The notes under the pieces were generated by a model. The model was given only the letters and a program-made list of their open reading frames with translations. It did not search any database and was not told the origin of the DNA. DNA of 64,000 bases from Spirosoma oryzae (GTDB taxonomy: Bacteria > Bacteroidota > Bacteroidia > Cytophagales > Spirosomataceae), in NCBI RefSeq assembly GCF_003002825.1, contig NZ_PVTE01000020.1, forward strand, positions 33,249 to 97,248. Reading direction: 5' to 3'. The position numbers and the translations under genes were made by a program. Of the stretch, positions 8,187 through 15,649 are shown piece by piece (positions within the stretch are counted from its first letter, which is position 1; each line of letters begins with the position of its first letter).

Positions 8187-8696
8187 ATGGAAACCGAAAT
8201 CATAAACCGCGTCGCTACCAGCGGCCTTGTCTCGCTCGATCTGGAGGAACTGTACCATCCCGGCGAACGGGTGCTTTACGACCTGAAAGACAATTTATAC
8301 ATGGGGCTGATGCTGCGGGAAAAAGACTTTCGCGCGTTTCTGAAAGAGCACGACTGGCGTCAGTATGCAGGTAAGAACGTCGCAATCACCTGCACGGAAG
8401 ACGCCATCGTACCGACGTGGGCGTATATGCTCCTGACGCTGCACCTGCAACCCCATGCCAACACGATTGTCTTTGGCGCACTGACCGACCTGGAAGAAAA
8501 GCTTTACTTCGACGCCATCGCCCGCATCGACCCCGAGCAGTACCGCGATGCGCGTGTGGTGGTGAAAGGCTGTAGCAAGGTGCCTGTACCGATAGCGGCC
8601 TACGTCGAACTGACCCGTGTGCTGAAGCCCGTCGTGCAGAGCCTGCTGTTCGGCGAACCCTGTAGCACCGTACCGCTCTACAAACGGCCGAAATAG
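8187..8696 (+). CDS. DUF2480 family protein
   Basis: This 169-residue protein is recognised as DUF2480, a family restricted to Bacteroidota and of unknown function. Visible features are the N-terminal INRVATSGLVSLDLEEL, the YMGLMLREKDFR segment, and the conserved CTEDAIVPTWAYMLL stretch. The C-terminus contains KGCSKVPVPIAAYVELT. It has no signal peptide or membrane helix, so it is probably cytoplasmic. The Cys and His/Trp conservation invites a metal or redox role, but this is speculation. An octamer hairpin repeat starts about 20 bases after its stop. Confidence 0.8.
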   Translation: METEIINRVATSGLVSLDLEELYHPGERVLYDLKDNLYMGLMLREKDFRAFLKEHDWRQYAGKNVAITCTEDAIVPTWAYMLLTLHLQPHANTIVFGALTDLEEKLYFDAIARIDPEQYRDARVVVKGCSKVPVPIAAYVELTRVLKPVVQSLLFGEPCSTVPLYKRPK

Positions 8697-8717
8697 AATT
8701 GTAAAAAAAGCTATAGA

Positions 8718-8832
8718 GTTGTAGGGTTATAAAGTTGTAAAGTTGCTGGCGCATGTGGCAATCGGCCGGATGGACTGACGCGTCAGCAACTTTACATCCC
8801 TACGACTTTATAACTTTACAACCCTACAACTC
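8718..8832. repeat. Octamer hairpin repeat, family D copy 2
   Basis: Left octamers GTTGTAGG, GTTATAAA, GTTGTAAA and GTTGCTGG are in phase at 8718, 8726, 8734 and 8742. Mirrored octamers on the right run from 8791 to 8830 (TTTACATC, CCTACGAC, TTTATAAC, TTTACAAC, CCTACAAC). The centre carries CTGACGCGTCAG at 8775-8786, as in copy 1. The element ends 11 bases before the ATG of the peptidase. Confidence 0.85.
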
Positions 8833-8843
8833 CAAAACTCCGA

Positions 8844-10388
8844 ATGAATTATCTTCTTACGGCGGCATTGGCTACGTTGACGGTAGCTGGCGCGTGGGCG
8901 CAGCCGCAACCAAAAACGACCAAACCCCGCACTAAAATCGGCACCACCGTACTGCCATTACCCGGTCGGCCTGAACCCGCTGTCACAAAGGGTGAAATCG
9001 AGGCACAGATGCGCTTTCTGGCATCCGATGAGCTGATGGGCCGACGCACGGGTGAACCCGGCAATGCCGTAGCTGCCCGATACATTGCCGAACAGTACCG
9101 CATGCTGGGCCTGAAACCGGCTGGCGATCAGGGCGATTACCTACAGCGGTTTTCGCTCGATAAAATCGGGGCTGCTCAGTCGGCGACGCTGCTGATCGGT
9201 ACCGATACGCTACGGCTGGGCAAAGAACTCGTCGTCATGGCGGGTGGACCTGCTACCGTATCCGGCGGTATCGTCTACGCTGGTTATGGCCTGACCGACG
9301 GTGAGGAGGGCTACAAGGGGCAGGATGTGAAAGGCAAGATTGTCGTGGTGCAGGGTGGTTCGCCGGATGCTAAAAGCCCGCGTGAAATTTTTCGGGCGGC
9401 TAACGAAAAGCGGAAACTGGCTACGCAGAAAGGGGCCGCTGCCTTGCTGGAACTGTACAGCGAATCGATTCCGTGGGGCTTCGTTAATCAGTATTTTAGT
9501 CGTGAGCAGGTGAATTTACCCGTTGCCGAAACCAGCGAAGCACCGGTCACGCACCTGTGGATCAACAACGCCAACAACAAGTATAAGCAGCTCAAGGAAA
9601 ACGGGCAGGCGGTGACGCTGAAAACGTCGGGCCGGTCGCAGCTATCCGTGTCGACGGCGAACGTAGCCGGTATCATCGAAGGCACCGACCCCGCGCTGAA
9701 AAACGAATACGTCATCCTGTCGGCGCACTTCGACCATGTGGGCGTTGGGAAGCAGGGGGGCAGCCCGTACCAGCCTAGCGATAGCATTTTCAACGGCGCG
9801 CGGGACAATGCGTTCGGAACGGTATCGATTCTGGCGGCTGCTAAAGCGTTGAGTCAGCAACGGCCCAAACGATCGGTGCTGGTGCTGGCCCTGACGGGTG
9901 AAGAAGTTGGGTTGCTGGGAAGCACCTACTACGCCGATCATCCGCTGGTACCGCTGAAGCAAACTATATTCGACCTGAACACCGATGGAGCTGGTTATAA
10001 CGACACGACGCTGGTATCGGTCATCGGTCTGGAACGGACTGGGGCAAAAGCGGAAATAGAAGCCGCTGCCAAAGCTGCCGGTCTCAGTGTATTCGCTGAA
10101 CCGGCTCCTGAGCAGGGTTTGTTCGACCGGTCTGATAATGTCGCGTTTGCCGCCAAAGGTATTCCGGCCCCAACCTTCTCACCGGGTTTCAAAGCCTTCG
10201 ACGAAGCGATCGGCAAATATTATCACCAGGCCATCGACAACCCGGAATCGCTGGACATGAACTACGTTTACCGGTTTTGCGAAGCCTACGCCCACGCGGC
10301 CCGTCTGATCGCTAACCGCACTACCCGGCCACAGTGGTCGGCGGGCGATAAGTATGAAGCCGCTGGAAAAGCCTTGTACGGGAAATAA
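8844..10388 (+). CDS. M28 family zinc aminopeptidase with PA-domain insert, exported
   Basis: This 514-residue protein has a signal peptide cleaved near AWAQP. A protease-associated region follows at about 130-270 (GIVYAGYGLTDGEEGYKGQDVKGKIVVVQGG). The M28 catalytic domain carries the two-zinc ligands and base in order: HFDHVG (about 295), NGARDNAFG (317), TGEEVGLLGS (351), LNTDG (378) and YHQAID (459). M28 enzymes remove N-terminal residues from peptides and would act in the periplasm or outside the cell. A second, different M28 protein occurs at 29299. The gene leader follows hairpin D2 directly. Confidence 0.92.
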   Translation: MNYLLTAALATLTVAGAWAQPQPKTTKPRTKIGTTVLPLPGRPEPAVTKGEIEAQMRFLASDELMGRRTGEPGNAVAARYIAEQYRMLGLKPAGDQGDYLQRFSLDKIGAAQSATLLIGTDTLRLGKELVVMAGGPATVSGGIVYAGYGLTDGEEGYKGQDVKGKIVVVQGGSPDAKSPREIFRAANEKRKLATQKGAAALLELYSESIPWGFVNQYFSREQVNLPVAETSEAPVTHLWINNANNKYKQLKENGQAVTLKTSGRSQLSVSTANVAGIIEGTDPALKNEYVILSAHFDHVGVGKQGGSPYQPSDSIFNGARDNAFGTVSILAAAKALSQQRPKRSVLVLALTGEEVGLLGSTYYADHPLVPLKQTIFDLNTDGAGYNDTTLVSVIGLERTGAKAEIEAAAKAAGLSVFAEPAPEQGLFDRSDNVAFAAKGIPAPTFSPGFKAFDEAIGKYYHQAIDNPESLDMNYVYRFCEAYAHAARLIANRTTRPQWSAGDKYEAAGKALYGK

Positions 10389-10475
10389 GCGGGGGCCTGT
10401 GAATAGGCAGGCTCTTGACACCAACAAACTAATCCGGGAAACCCTGCGTTTATACCCTATCAACACGATTCGATC

Positions 10476-10703
10476 ATGCTGCTCAAATATCTGTTCATCA
10501 TCACGCTTATCATTTTGTTTGTTCCCCCTGTCCGCCGGTTTGTTTTTTACCTGCTGGTCGGTCGGCAACTGGTGAAGCAACAGCGGCAGGCGAACGGATT
10601 TGAGCGCCGTCAGGAGGGTGAGATTCGGGTAGACAATAAGCCACCGAAAGGCGATGCGCCATTCAAAGGGGGCGACTATGTCGACTATGAGGAAGTAAAG
10701 TAA
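10476..10703 (+). CDS. DUF4834 family small membrane protein
   Basis: This 75-residue protein has one N-terminal membrane helix (MLLKYLFIITLIILFVPP), then a basic segment (VRRFVFYLLVGRQL), and a charged tail with GDAPFKGGDYVDYEEVK. This arrangement is recognised as DUF4834, a Bacteroidota family of unknown function, typically under 100 residues. The conserved acidic DYVDYEEV end is the family mark. It stands alone between the peptidase and a bidirectional terminator. No enzyme motif is present. Confidence 0.78.
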   Translation: MLLKYLFIITLIILFVPPVRRFVFYLLVGRQLVKQQRQANGFERRQEGEIRVDNKPPKGDAPFKGGDYVDYEEVK

Positions 10704-10728
10704 GTAGCCCTACTGGGGACACATCCAT

Positions 10729-10770
10729 AAAAAGCGACGGGCAGCTACTGATAGCTGCCCGTCGCTTTTT
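10729..10770. terminator. Bidirectional rho-independent terminator
   Basis: A 19-base arm starting AAAAAGCGACGGGC (10729-10747) pairs with its reverse complement (10752-10770) around a four-base loop. It is flanked by A and T runs on both sides, between the convergent DUF4834 and lipoprotein genes, and overlaps the lipoprotein stop codon. Confidence 0.9.
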
Positions 10771-11161
10771 AGTTGCCGCTCGGTTCTTCGTTCCGGTAGC
10801 GAACGGCTAACCCGCGCATGCTGTAGCCGTTATCGGTCGCGCTGGTGTAATAGGTGTATTTGACGCCGACCAAGGCGTTGGCTCCCAGTTTCTTCGCCTG
10901 TAGTGTCAGCCGGGCCAGCAGCAGTTCTTTCTCCTGCATATCGTTGCCGCGTTTCAGCAGCCGCTTGTTGACCAGTTGACCAGCCCGCACCGGTGTTTCC
11001 TCGCTAACTTCCAGATCGCGGATCGGCTCGAACGGTCGTTCGGGGCGCTGGTTTTCGTAAAACACGTCGACGGGGAAGTTCGGCTTGTTTTTGAGGTAGA
11101 GCCGGGCGGGGAAGCAGCCCGACAGGCAGGCGGTCAGTAACAGCAGGTAGCCGATTTTCAT
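10769..11161 (-). CDS. Small lipoprotein, heavy-metal-binding-like (hypothetical)
   Basis: The start at 11161 is chosen because it opens a perfect lipoprotein signal (MKIGYLLLLTACLSGC); the frame extends upstream only inside purN. The mature protein of about 115 residues contains the segment LTLQAKKLGANALVGVKYTYYTS. This resembles the YbjQ/UPF0145-type fold, in which a helix with AxxxGANA precedes a strand. Its ATG overlaps the purN TGA by four bases (ATGA), so the two are translationally coupled. A functional link with purine synthesis is not evident. The protein is probably anchored to a membrane; its function is unknown. Confidence 0.7.
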   Translation of the reverse strand: MKIGYLLLLTACLSGCFPARLYLKNKPNFPVDVFYENQRPERPFEPIRDLEVSEETPVRAGQLVNKRLLKRGNDMQEKELLLARLTLQAKKLGANALVGVKYTYYTSATDNGYSMRGLAVRYRNEEPSGN

Positions 11162-11742
11162 GGGTGTCGAGGAGGTAAGGTAGCGAGAACTTCGGCTACG
11201 ACGCGTGGATAATGATCGTGTTCCAGGGCCTGTACCTTTCGGGCTACGTCGTCGGGTGTATCGGTCGGCGTAACCGGGCAATGGGCCTGAAAAATAGGAG
11301 CGCCTTCGTCGTAGTGTTCGTTGACGAAGTGAATCGTGATGCCGGATTCGGTTTCCTGAGCGGCCACGACGGCTTCGTGCACAAAATGCCCGTACATACC
11401 CTTACCACCGAATTTGGGCAGTAGCGCCGGGTGAATGTTGACGATCCGGTCCGGAAACGCCTGCACGAGTCCGGCGGGCATCAACCACATGAATCCGGCC
11501 AGTACGATCAGGTCGATCCTCTGTTGCTGAAGCAGGTGCGTGATGCGGTCGGTCTGGTAGAACGTTGTCCGGTCGAACAGGAGTACCGGAATATGAAGCC
11601 GTCGTGCCCGGTCGATAACGCCCGCTTTCGGATTGTTCGACACAATCAGTTCAATCGACACGTCGGTTGAACTGGCAAAATAGTCCGCAATCTTCTCGGC
11701 GTTAGACCCCGAACCTGAGGCAAAAATGGCAATGCGTTTCAC
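11158..11742 (-). CDS. purN: Phosphoribosylglycinamide formyltransferase (GAR transformylase 1)
   Basis: This 194-residue protein transfers formyl from 10-formyl-tetrahydrofolate to glycinamide ribonucleotide, the third step of purine synthesis, in the cytoplasm. Visible motifs are the phosphate-binding ASGSGSNAEKI (8-18), the catalytic core VNIHPALLPKFGGKGMYG with the essential Asn-His pair, and the downstream GITIHFVNEHYDEGAPIFQ containing the catalytic Asp. The length matches the family. It is the first gene of a two-gene unit with the lipoprotein. A hairpin repeat with CAGGATT units lies 15 bases upstream of its start. Confidence 0.95.
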   Translation of the reverse strand: MKRIAIFASGSGSNAEKIADYFASSTDVSIELIVSNNPKAGVIDRARRLHIPVLLFDRTTFYQTDRITHLLQQQRIDLIVLAGFMWLMPAGLVQAFPDRIVNIHPALLPKFGGKGMYGHFVHEAVVAAQETESGITIHFVNEHYDEGAPIFQAHCPVTPTDTPDDVARKVQALEHDHYPRVVAEVLATLPPRHP

Positions 11743-11757
11743 TGGAAAAAGGGGTTA

Positions 11758-11883
11758 TTGACAGGATTACAGGATTAGCAGGATTTCAGTATTACAAGTG
11801 GTTCCGATGGTATCATAGCAATGGACCCGATACGACTACGATGAGTTGTCTGATAATCCTGTCAATCCCGTAATCCTGTCGAA
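11758..11883. repeat. CAGGATT hairpin repeat (family F)
   Basis: The left arm carries CAGGATT at 11762, 11770 and 11779 (spacing 8 then 9). The right arm carries AATCCTG, AATCCCG and AATCCTG at 11855, 11864 and 11872, with the mirrored spacing. About 60 bases of unrelated sequence form the loop. It occupies the space between divergent purN and the ABC ATPase. Confidence 0.75.
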
Positions 11884-11917
11884 AAAACTCTGACGGGGGC
11901 AAATTACAACTTTTGCC

Positions 11918-11925
11918 TATTTTTG
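11918..11925 (+). promoter_or_regulatory. -7 box TATTTTTG of the ABC ATPase gene
   Basis: TATTTTTG matches TAnnTTTG and ends 23 bases before the ATG at 11949. It lies downstream of an in-frame ATG at 11913, which therefore cannot be the start if this promoter is used. The TTG partner is unclear. Confidence 0.45.
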
Positions 11926-11948
11926 TCCGTAGTCAACCCAAGCGGCCG

Positions 11949-12575
11949 ATGCTGGCAACCAACCAACTTACGTTTGCGTACACCCCCGATAAGCAGTTCG
12001 CGTTTCCCGACGTGCGCTGCGCCAACCGCGAAGCCCTGCTGATTCTGGGCCGGTCGGGAACGGGGAAAACGACCTTTCTGCACCTGTTGGCCCTGTTGCT
12101 GACACCCAAAAGCGGTTCGGTGACCATCGACAACACCGATCTGACCACGCTTAGCCCCGCACAGACGGCGGCTTTCCGCGCCCGGCACCTGGGAATCGTT
12201 TACCAGAAGCCGCACTTCGTCAGCTCCCTGTCCGTGCTCGACAATCTGCTCATGGCCAACTACCTGGCCGGTAAGCCACAGGATAAAAATCGGGCGAAAG
12301 AACTGGCGGGTCAACTGGGGTTCAGCGAACACCTGAACAAGAAAACGAATCAGATGAGTCAGGGTGAGCAGCAGCGCGTCAGCATTGCCCGCGCCATGAT
12401 GAATCAGCCTGACGTGATTCTGGCCGACGAACCGACGTCCAGCCTCGACGACGACAATACCGACCGGGTGGTCCGGTTACTGCGCGAACAATCGGAACAG
12501 ATCGGGGCCAGCCTGATTGTCGTAACGCACGATCAGCGGCTGAAAGATGTGTTCCCTAATCGGGTTGCACTATGA
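11949..12575 (+). CDS. ABC transporter ATP-binding protein, LolD/MacB-like
   Basis: From the ATG at 11949 the protein has 208 residues. It shows Walker A GRSGTGKTT (about 34-42), a Q-loop in VYQKPHF, the signature MSQGEQQRVSIARAMM, Walker B VILADEPTSSLDDD and the switch His in VVTHDQ. These features place it in the LolD/MacB/FtsE class that works with exporters of lipoproteins or substrates held in the membrane. No permease is adjacent. Its final codons overlap the ATG of a cyclophilin gene by four bases. The partner transporter is presumably encoded elsewhere. A start at 11913 is possible but is preceded by no promoter signal. Confidence 0.88.
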   Translation: MLATNQLTFAYTPDKQFAFPDVRCANREALLILGRSGTGKTTFLHLLALLLTPKSGSVTIDNTDLTTLSPAQTAAFRARHLGIVYQKPHFVSSLSVLDNLLMANYLAGKPQDKNRAKELAGQLGFSEHLNKKTNQMSQGEQQRVSIARAMMNQPDVILADEPTSSLDDDNTDRVVRLLREQSEQIGASLIVVTHDQRLKDVFPNRVAL

Positions 12576-13306
12576 TGCCAGGACCACCGTATCGCTTCCG
12601 CGCGTTTTTGCTGTTGCTCATCTGCCTGATTCCGCTGGTAACCACTGCGCAAAACCGGAAAAAGAAAGATTACGTTGTATCGGTCACGACCGACTACGGC
12701 CCAATGACCCTGGTGCTCTACGATCAGACACCGAAGCACAAGGATAACTTTATCAAGCTGGTCGATCAGAAGTTCTACGACGGCCTGCTTTTTCACCGCA
12801 TCATCGAATCGTTCATGATTCAGGGGGGCGACCCTGAGTCGCGTACGGCCGTGGCTGGCGCTGCACTGGGGAACGGCGATGTCGGCTACACAGTACCGGC
12901 CGAGTTCGTACCCACGCTGTTCCACAAGAAAGGTGCGCTGGGGGCGGCCCGCGACAACAATCCGGCAAAAGCCTCAAGCGGTTGTCAGTTTTACATCGTT
13001 CAGGGACGCGTCTGGGACGAGGCCGGTTTACAGAAGCAGATTGACCGGATCAAAAGCATGAACGGGCATGTGCCGACACCTGAGCAGCAACAAGTGTACA
13101 AGACGCTGGGCGGTAGTCCGCACCTCGATGGTAACTACACGGTTTTCGGACAGGTTATCGACGGCCTGGCGGTAGTCGATAGCATCGCCAAACAAGCCCG
13201 CGACGAGCGCAATCGACCCCAAAAAGATATCCACATGCGGATGACGGGAAAATGGGTCAAAAAGAAAAAAATTAGCAAGCAATACGGATACGCTTATCCG
13301 CAATAA
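12572..13306 (+). CDS. Peptidyl-prolyl cis-trans isomerase, cyclophilin type, exported
   Basis: This 244-residue protein has an N-terminal hydrophobic signal (FRAFLLLLICLIPLVTTAQ) and then the cyclophilin barrel. Recognisable blocks are FYDGLLFHRIIESFMIQGGDP (catalytic Arg in FHRI), GALGAARDNNPAKASSGCQFYIV, and GNYTVFGQVIDGLAVVD near the end. It catalyses proline isomerisation during folding of exported proteins. Its ATG overlaps the ABC ATPase stop by four bases (ATGA), implying translational coupling. The family usually ends shortly after the VxGxxxV strand; here a Lys-rich tail (KKKKISKQYGY) follows. Confidence 0.92.
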   Translation: MMPGPPYRFRAFLLLLICLIPLVTTAQNRKKKDYVVSVTTDYGPMTLVLYDQTPKHKDNFIKLVDQKFYDGLLFHRIIESFMIQGGDPESRTAVAGAALGNGDVGYTVPAEFVPTLFHKKGALGAARDNNPAKASSGCQFYIVQGRVWDEAGLQKQIDRIKSMNGHVPTPEQQQVYKTLGGSPHLDGNYTVFGQVIDGLAVVDSIAKQARDERNRPQKDIHMRMTGKWVKKKKISKQYGYAYPQ

Positions 13307-13351
13307 GTCGGAAGCGGCTCAATCACCAACGCAACCGCCTACCAGCACACA

Positions 13352-14263
13352 ATGAAAAAACGGATTCTTTTAACCGGCTCGAATGGGCTACTCGGTCAGA
13401 AATTGGTCGATCTGCTAACGCAAACGACTGACGTAGAGCTTATTGCTACTGCTCGGGGTGACAATCGCCTGCCGTACGCTGAGGGCTACTCATATCAGCC
13501 GATGGATATTACCGACCGGCAACAGGTGATGAACGTCATTTGTTCGACCCGCCCGGACGTAGTTATCCACACTGCGGCCATGACGGATGTGGATAAGTGT
13601 GAATTGCAGAAAGACGACTGCTGGGCACAGAACGTGACCGCCACCGAATCGCTGGTCGAAGCCTGCCGCGAAACGGGCGCTTTTCTGGTCCATGTCTCGA
13701 CCGATTTTATCTTCGACGGTACGGCTGGCCCCTACGACGAAACAGCTGAAGGTAACCCGATTAGCTTCTACGGCTGGAGTAAACTGGCGGCCGAGAGTGT
13801 CGTGCGGCACTCGGGTATCAGCTGGGCTATCGCCCGCACGGTGCTGGTCTACGGTATCGCGCACGACATGAGCCGCAGCAACATCATTCTGTGGGTGAAG
13901 AAGTCGCTCGAAGACGGAAAAAATATCAAGGTCGTGACCGATCAGTGGCGGAGCCCGACGCTGGCCGAAGACCTGGCGAAGGGTTGCTACCTGATCGCCG
14001 ATCAGCGGGCCGAGGGTATCTTCAACATTTCCGGTAAGGAAGTGCTGACGCCCTATGAGATGGCCATCAAAACGGCTGACTATTTCGGACTCGACAAATC
14101 GCTGATTGCCCAGGCCGATGGATCGACGTTCAAACAGACCGCCCGTCGGCCCCCGCGTACAGGCTTCGTACTCGACAAGGCCCGGACGGTACTTGGCTAC
14201 GATCCCCACAGCTTCGAAGAAGGCATTGCCGTACTGGCCAGCCAACTACAACAGCCCGCGTGA
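13352..14263 (+). CDS. SDR family NAD(P)-dependent reductase, RmlD-like (dTDP-4-dehydrorhamnose reductase type)
   Basis: This 303-residue protein is an extended short-chain dehydrogenase. It has the N-terminal nucleotide motif TGSNGLLGQ (8-16), PDVVIHTAAMTDVDKCE, the active-site Ser/Thr in VHVSTDFIFDG and the YGWSK Tyr-Lys pair at about 146-150. These are the RmlD signatures, but rmlABC genes are absent here. The protein may therefore reduce another sugar nucleotide or serve another oxidoreductase role. It ends in a GTGA overlap with the DUF167 gene. The RmlD-like fold is firm, the substrate is not. Confidence 0.85.
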   Translation: MKKRILLTGSNGLLGQKLVDLLTQTTDVELIATARGDNRLPYAEGYSYQPMDITDRQQVMNVICSTRPDVVIHTAAMTDVDKCELQKDDCWAQNVTATESLVEACRETGAFLVHVSTDFIFDGTAGPYDETAEGNPISFYGWSKLAAESVVRHSGISWAIARTVLVYGIAHDMSRSNIILWVKKSLEDGKNIKVVTDQWRSPTLAEDLAKGCYLIADQRAEGIFNISGKEVLTPYEMAIKTADYFGLDKSLIAQADGSTFKQTARRPPRTGFVLDKARTVLGYDPHSFEEGIAVLASQLQQPA

Positions 14264-14544
14264 CGATTTCCGTAAAAGCGAAGCCCGGCAGCAAAGTCGA
14301 TCTGTTTGCGATCGATGCTGCCGGGCAACTAACGGTCAAACTCAAAGCCCCGGCGCAGGAGGGGCGGGCCAATGCCTACCTGACCGAACTGTTCGCGCGT
14401 GAGCTGGGTATTCCCAAGTCTGCCGTAACCATCGTCGCTGGATTCACTAATCCGCACAAGCGGCTGGACATTGCTGTGTCAGAAGCCGACTACGCGCGGT
14501 TTCTGGACCGAGTAAAGACGGTTTCCGCTTCAGGTGGTTCGTAG
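14260..14544 (+). CDS. DUF167 (YggU) family protein
   Basis: This 94-residue protein uses a GTG start that overlaps the preceding TGA by four bases, so it is translationally coupled to the reductase. Family marks are the opening ISVKAKPGSKV, the central LTVKLKAPAQEGRANAYLTELFA, and VTIVAGFTNPHKRLDI before the terminal helix. These are exactly the conserved blocks of the YggU fold, a small alpha/beta protein of unknown function found in all domains of life. Its 3' end is overlapped by an antisense CheB-like relic. Confidence 0.88.
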   Translation: MTISVKAKPGSKVDLFAIDAAGQLTVKLKAPAQEGRANAYLTELFARELGIPKSAVTIVAGFTNPHKRLDIAVSEADYARFLDRVKTVSASGGS

Positions 14545-14750
14545 ACAGTCCGAGTTTTGCCCGTCAGCTTGGCCGTTTCGACCAGTAGCGAACTTGCCGT
14601 GGGTGCGTGATCGGTATGGCAGCGGCAGCAAATCCGGTTATCCTCCTGAATGCAGATCAGGACACCAGTACACGCCGGGCAGGTGAGCGGAGATAACTCA
14701 CCCACGTCCAGAATCTCCGTCTTGAAGGCTGTTGTGTAGGACGGATCAGA
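14545..14750 (-). pseudogene. Relic of a CheB-type C-terminal zinc-ribbon domain
   Basis: On the minus strand a frame reads TEILDVGELSPLTCPAC, then TGVLICIQEDNRICCRCHT, then DHAPTASSLLVETAKLTG. This resembles the C-terminal CPECHG...RCHTGHAFS zinc-ribbon region of CheB-like methylesterases in Bacteroidota; the usual RCHTGHA is RCHTDHA here. No catalytic methylesterase domain is present upstream: the frame is preceded by the terminator at 14753. The frame goes on to 14490, into the antisense DUF167 gene. It is most simply a decayed fragment, although a tiny ribbon protein starting at the GTG at 14705 cannot be excluded. Confidence 0.5.
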
Positions 14751-14752
14751 AC

Positions 14753-14779
14753 AAAAAAGCGCCTTCGTTACGGGCGCTT
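14753..14779 (-). terminator. Rho-independent terminator after the glycosyltransferase
   Basis: On the minus strand AAGCGCC (14779-14773) pairs with GGCGCTT (14763-14757), followed by T residues. It lies 20 bases downstream of the glycosyltransferase stop. Confidence 0.75.
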
Positions 14780-14798
14780 CTTCACAGGATAGTCTGTA

Positions 14799-15572
14799 TT
14801 ACAGAACGTCGACCGGTTCGGCGACAGTGACACTTGGCTTTCGAGGGACGTAGTGGCGAAAAAAGCTGCTTATCTTCATCTGAATCACGCCAAAAACGGC
14901 TTCTTTGAAAATGCGCGACGACATCTTGGACACGCCCTTCGTCCGATCGGTGAAGATAATCGGTACTTCGACCAGCCGGAAGCCGTACTTCCAGCAGGTA
15001 AACTTCATCTCGATCTGAAACGCGTAACCAACGAATTTTATGGGGTTATGCAGGATGATTTCCAACACCTCGCGCCGGTAGCAGATAAAGCCCGCCGTGG
15101 GGTCCATGATGCTCATTCCGGTGATGAACCGCACGTATACGCCGGCAAAGTACGACATCAGTACCCGACCCATCGGCCAGTTGACGACATTGACGCCCCG
15201 AATGTACCGCGATCCAACGGCTACGTCGGCTCCCCCTTCCGCGCAGGCCCGGTAGAGGTTGACCAGATCGTCGGGGTTATGGGAGAAGTCGGCGTCCATC
15301 TCGAACAGGTAGTTGTAGCCCCGCGAGAGTGCCCATTTGAACCCGTCGATGTAGGCGGTTCCCAGGCCCAGTTTGCCCCGCCGTTCGAGCATGTACAGCC
15401 GCCCCGCAAATTCGTCCTGCAAGTCGCGAACCCGCTGCGCCGTCCCGTCGGGCGAGCCGTCGTCGACGATGAGTAGATCGAACGGCACGGATAGGCTAAA
15501 CACCTTACGGATAATGGCTTCGATGTTCTCGATTTCGTTATAAGTGGGAATAACAACCAGGCGATCTTTCAC
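14799..15572 (-). CDS. Polyprenol monophosphomannose synthase-like glycosyltransferase (DPM1-like, GT2)
   Basis: From the GTG at 15572 the protein has 257 residues and begins directly with the GT-A fold (VKDRLVVIPTYNEIENIE). Other marks are the LLIVDDGSPDGTA nucleotide site, the metal-binding EMDADFSHNPDDL, GSRYIRG, and the acceptor segment MDPTAGFICYRREVL. These match DPM1-type enzymes, which move mannose or another sugar from GDP-sugar to polyprenyl phosphate at the inner face of the cytoplasmic membrane. An ATG at 15641 would add 23 poorly conserved residues; the GTG fits the family start better. It follows hemG on the same strand. Confidence 0.9.
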   Translation of the reverse strand: MKDRLVVIPTYNEIENIEAIIRKVFSLSVPFDLLIVDDGSPDGTAQRVRDLQDEFAGRLYMLERRGKLGLGTAYIDGFKWALSRGYNYLFEMDADFSHNPDDLVNLYRACAEGGADVAVGSRYIRGVNVVNWPMGRVLMSYFAGVYVRFITGMSIMDPTAGFICYRREVLEIILHNPIKFVGYAFQIEMKFTCWKYGFRLVEVPIIFTDRTKGVSKMSSRIFKEAVFGVIQMKISSFFRHYVPRKPSVTVAEPVDVL

Positions 15573-15649
15573 GGGATTGGGAGTAATTAGGGAACAAGCG
15601 GTTCTGTAAGTTAAACAATGACCGTCCTGTTTTCCGTACAAGTTAATCG

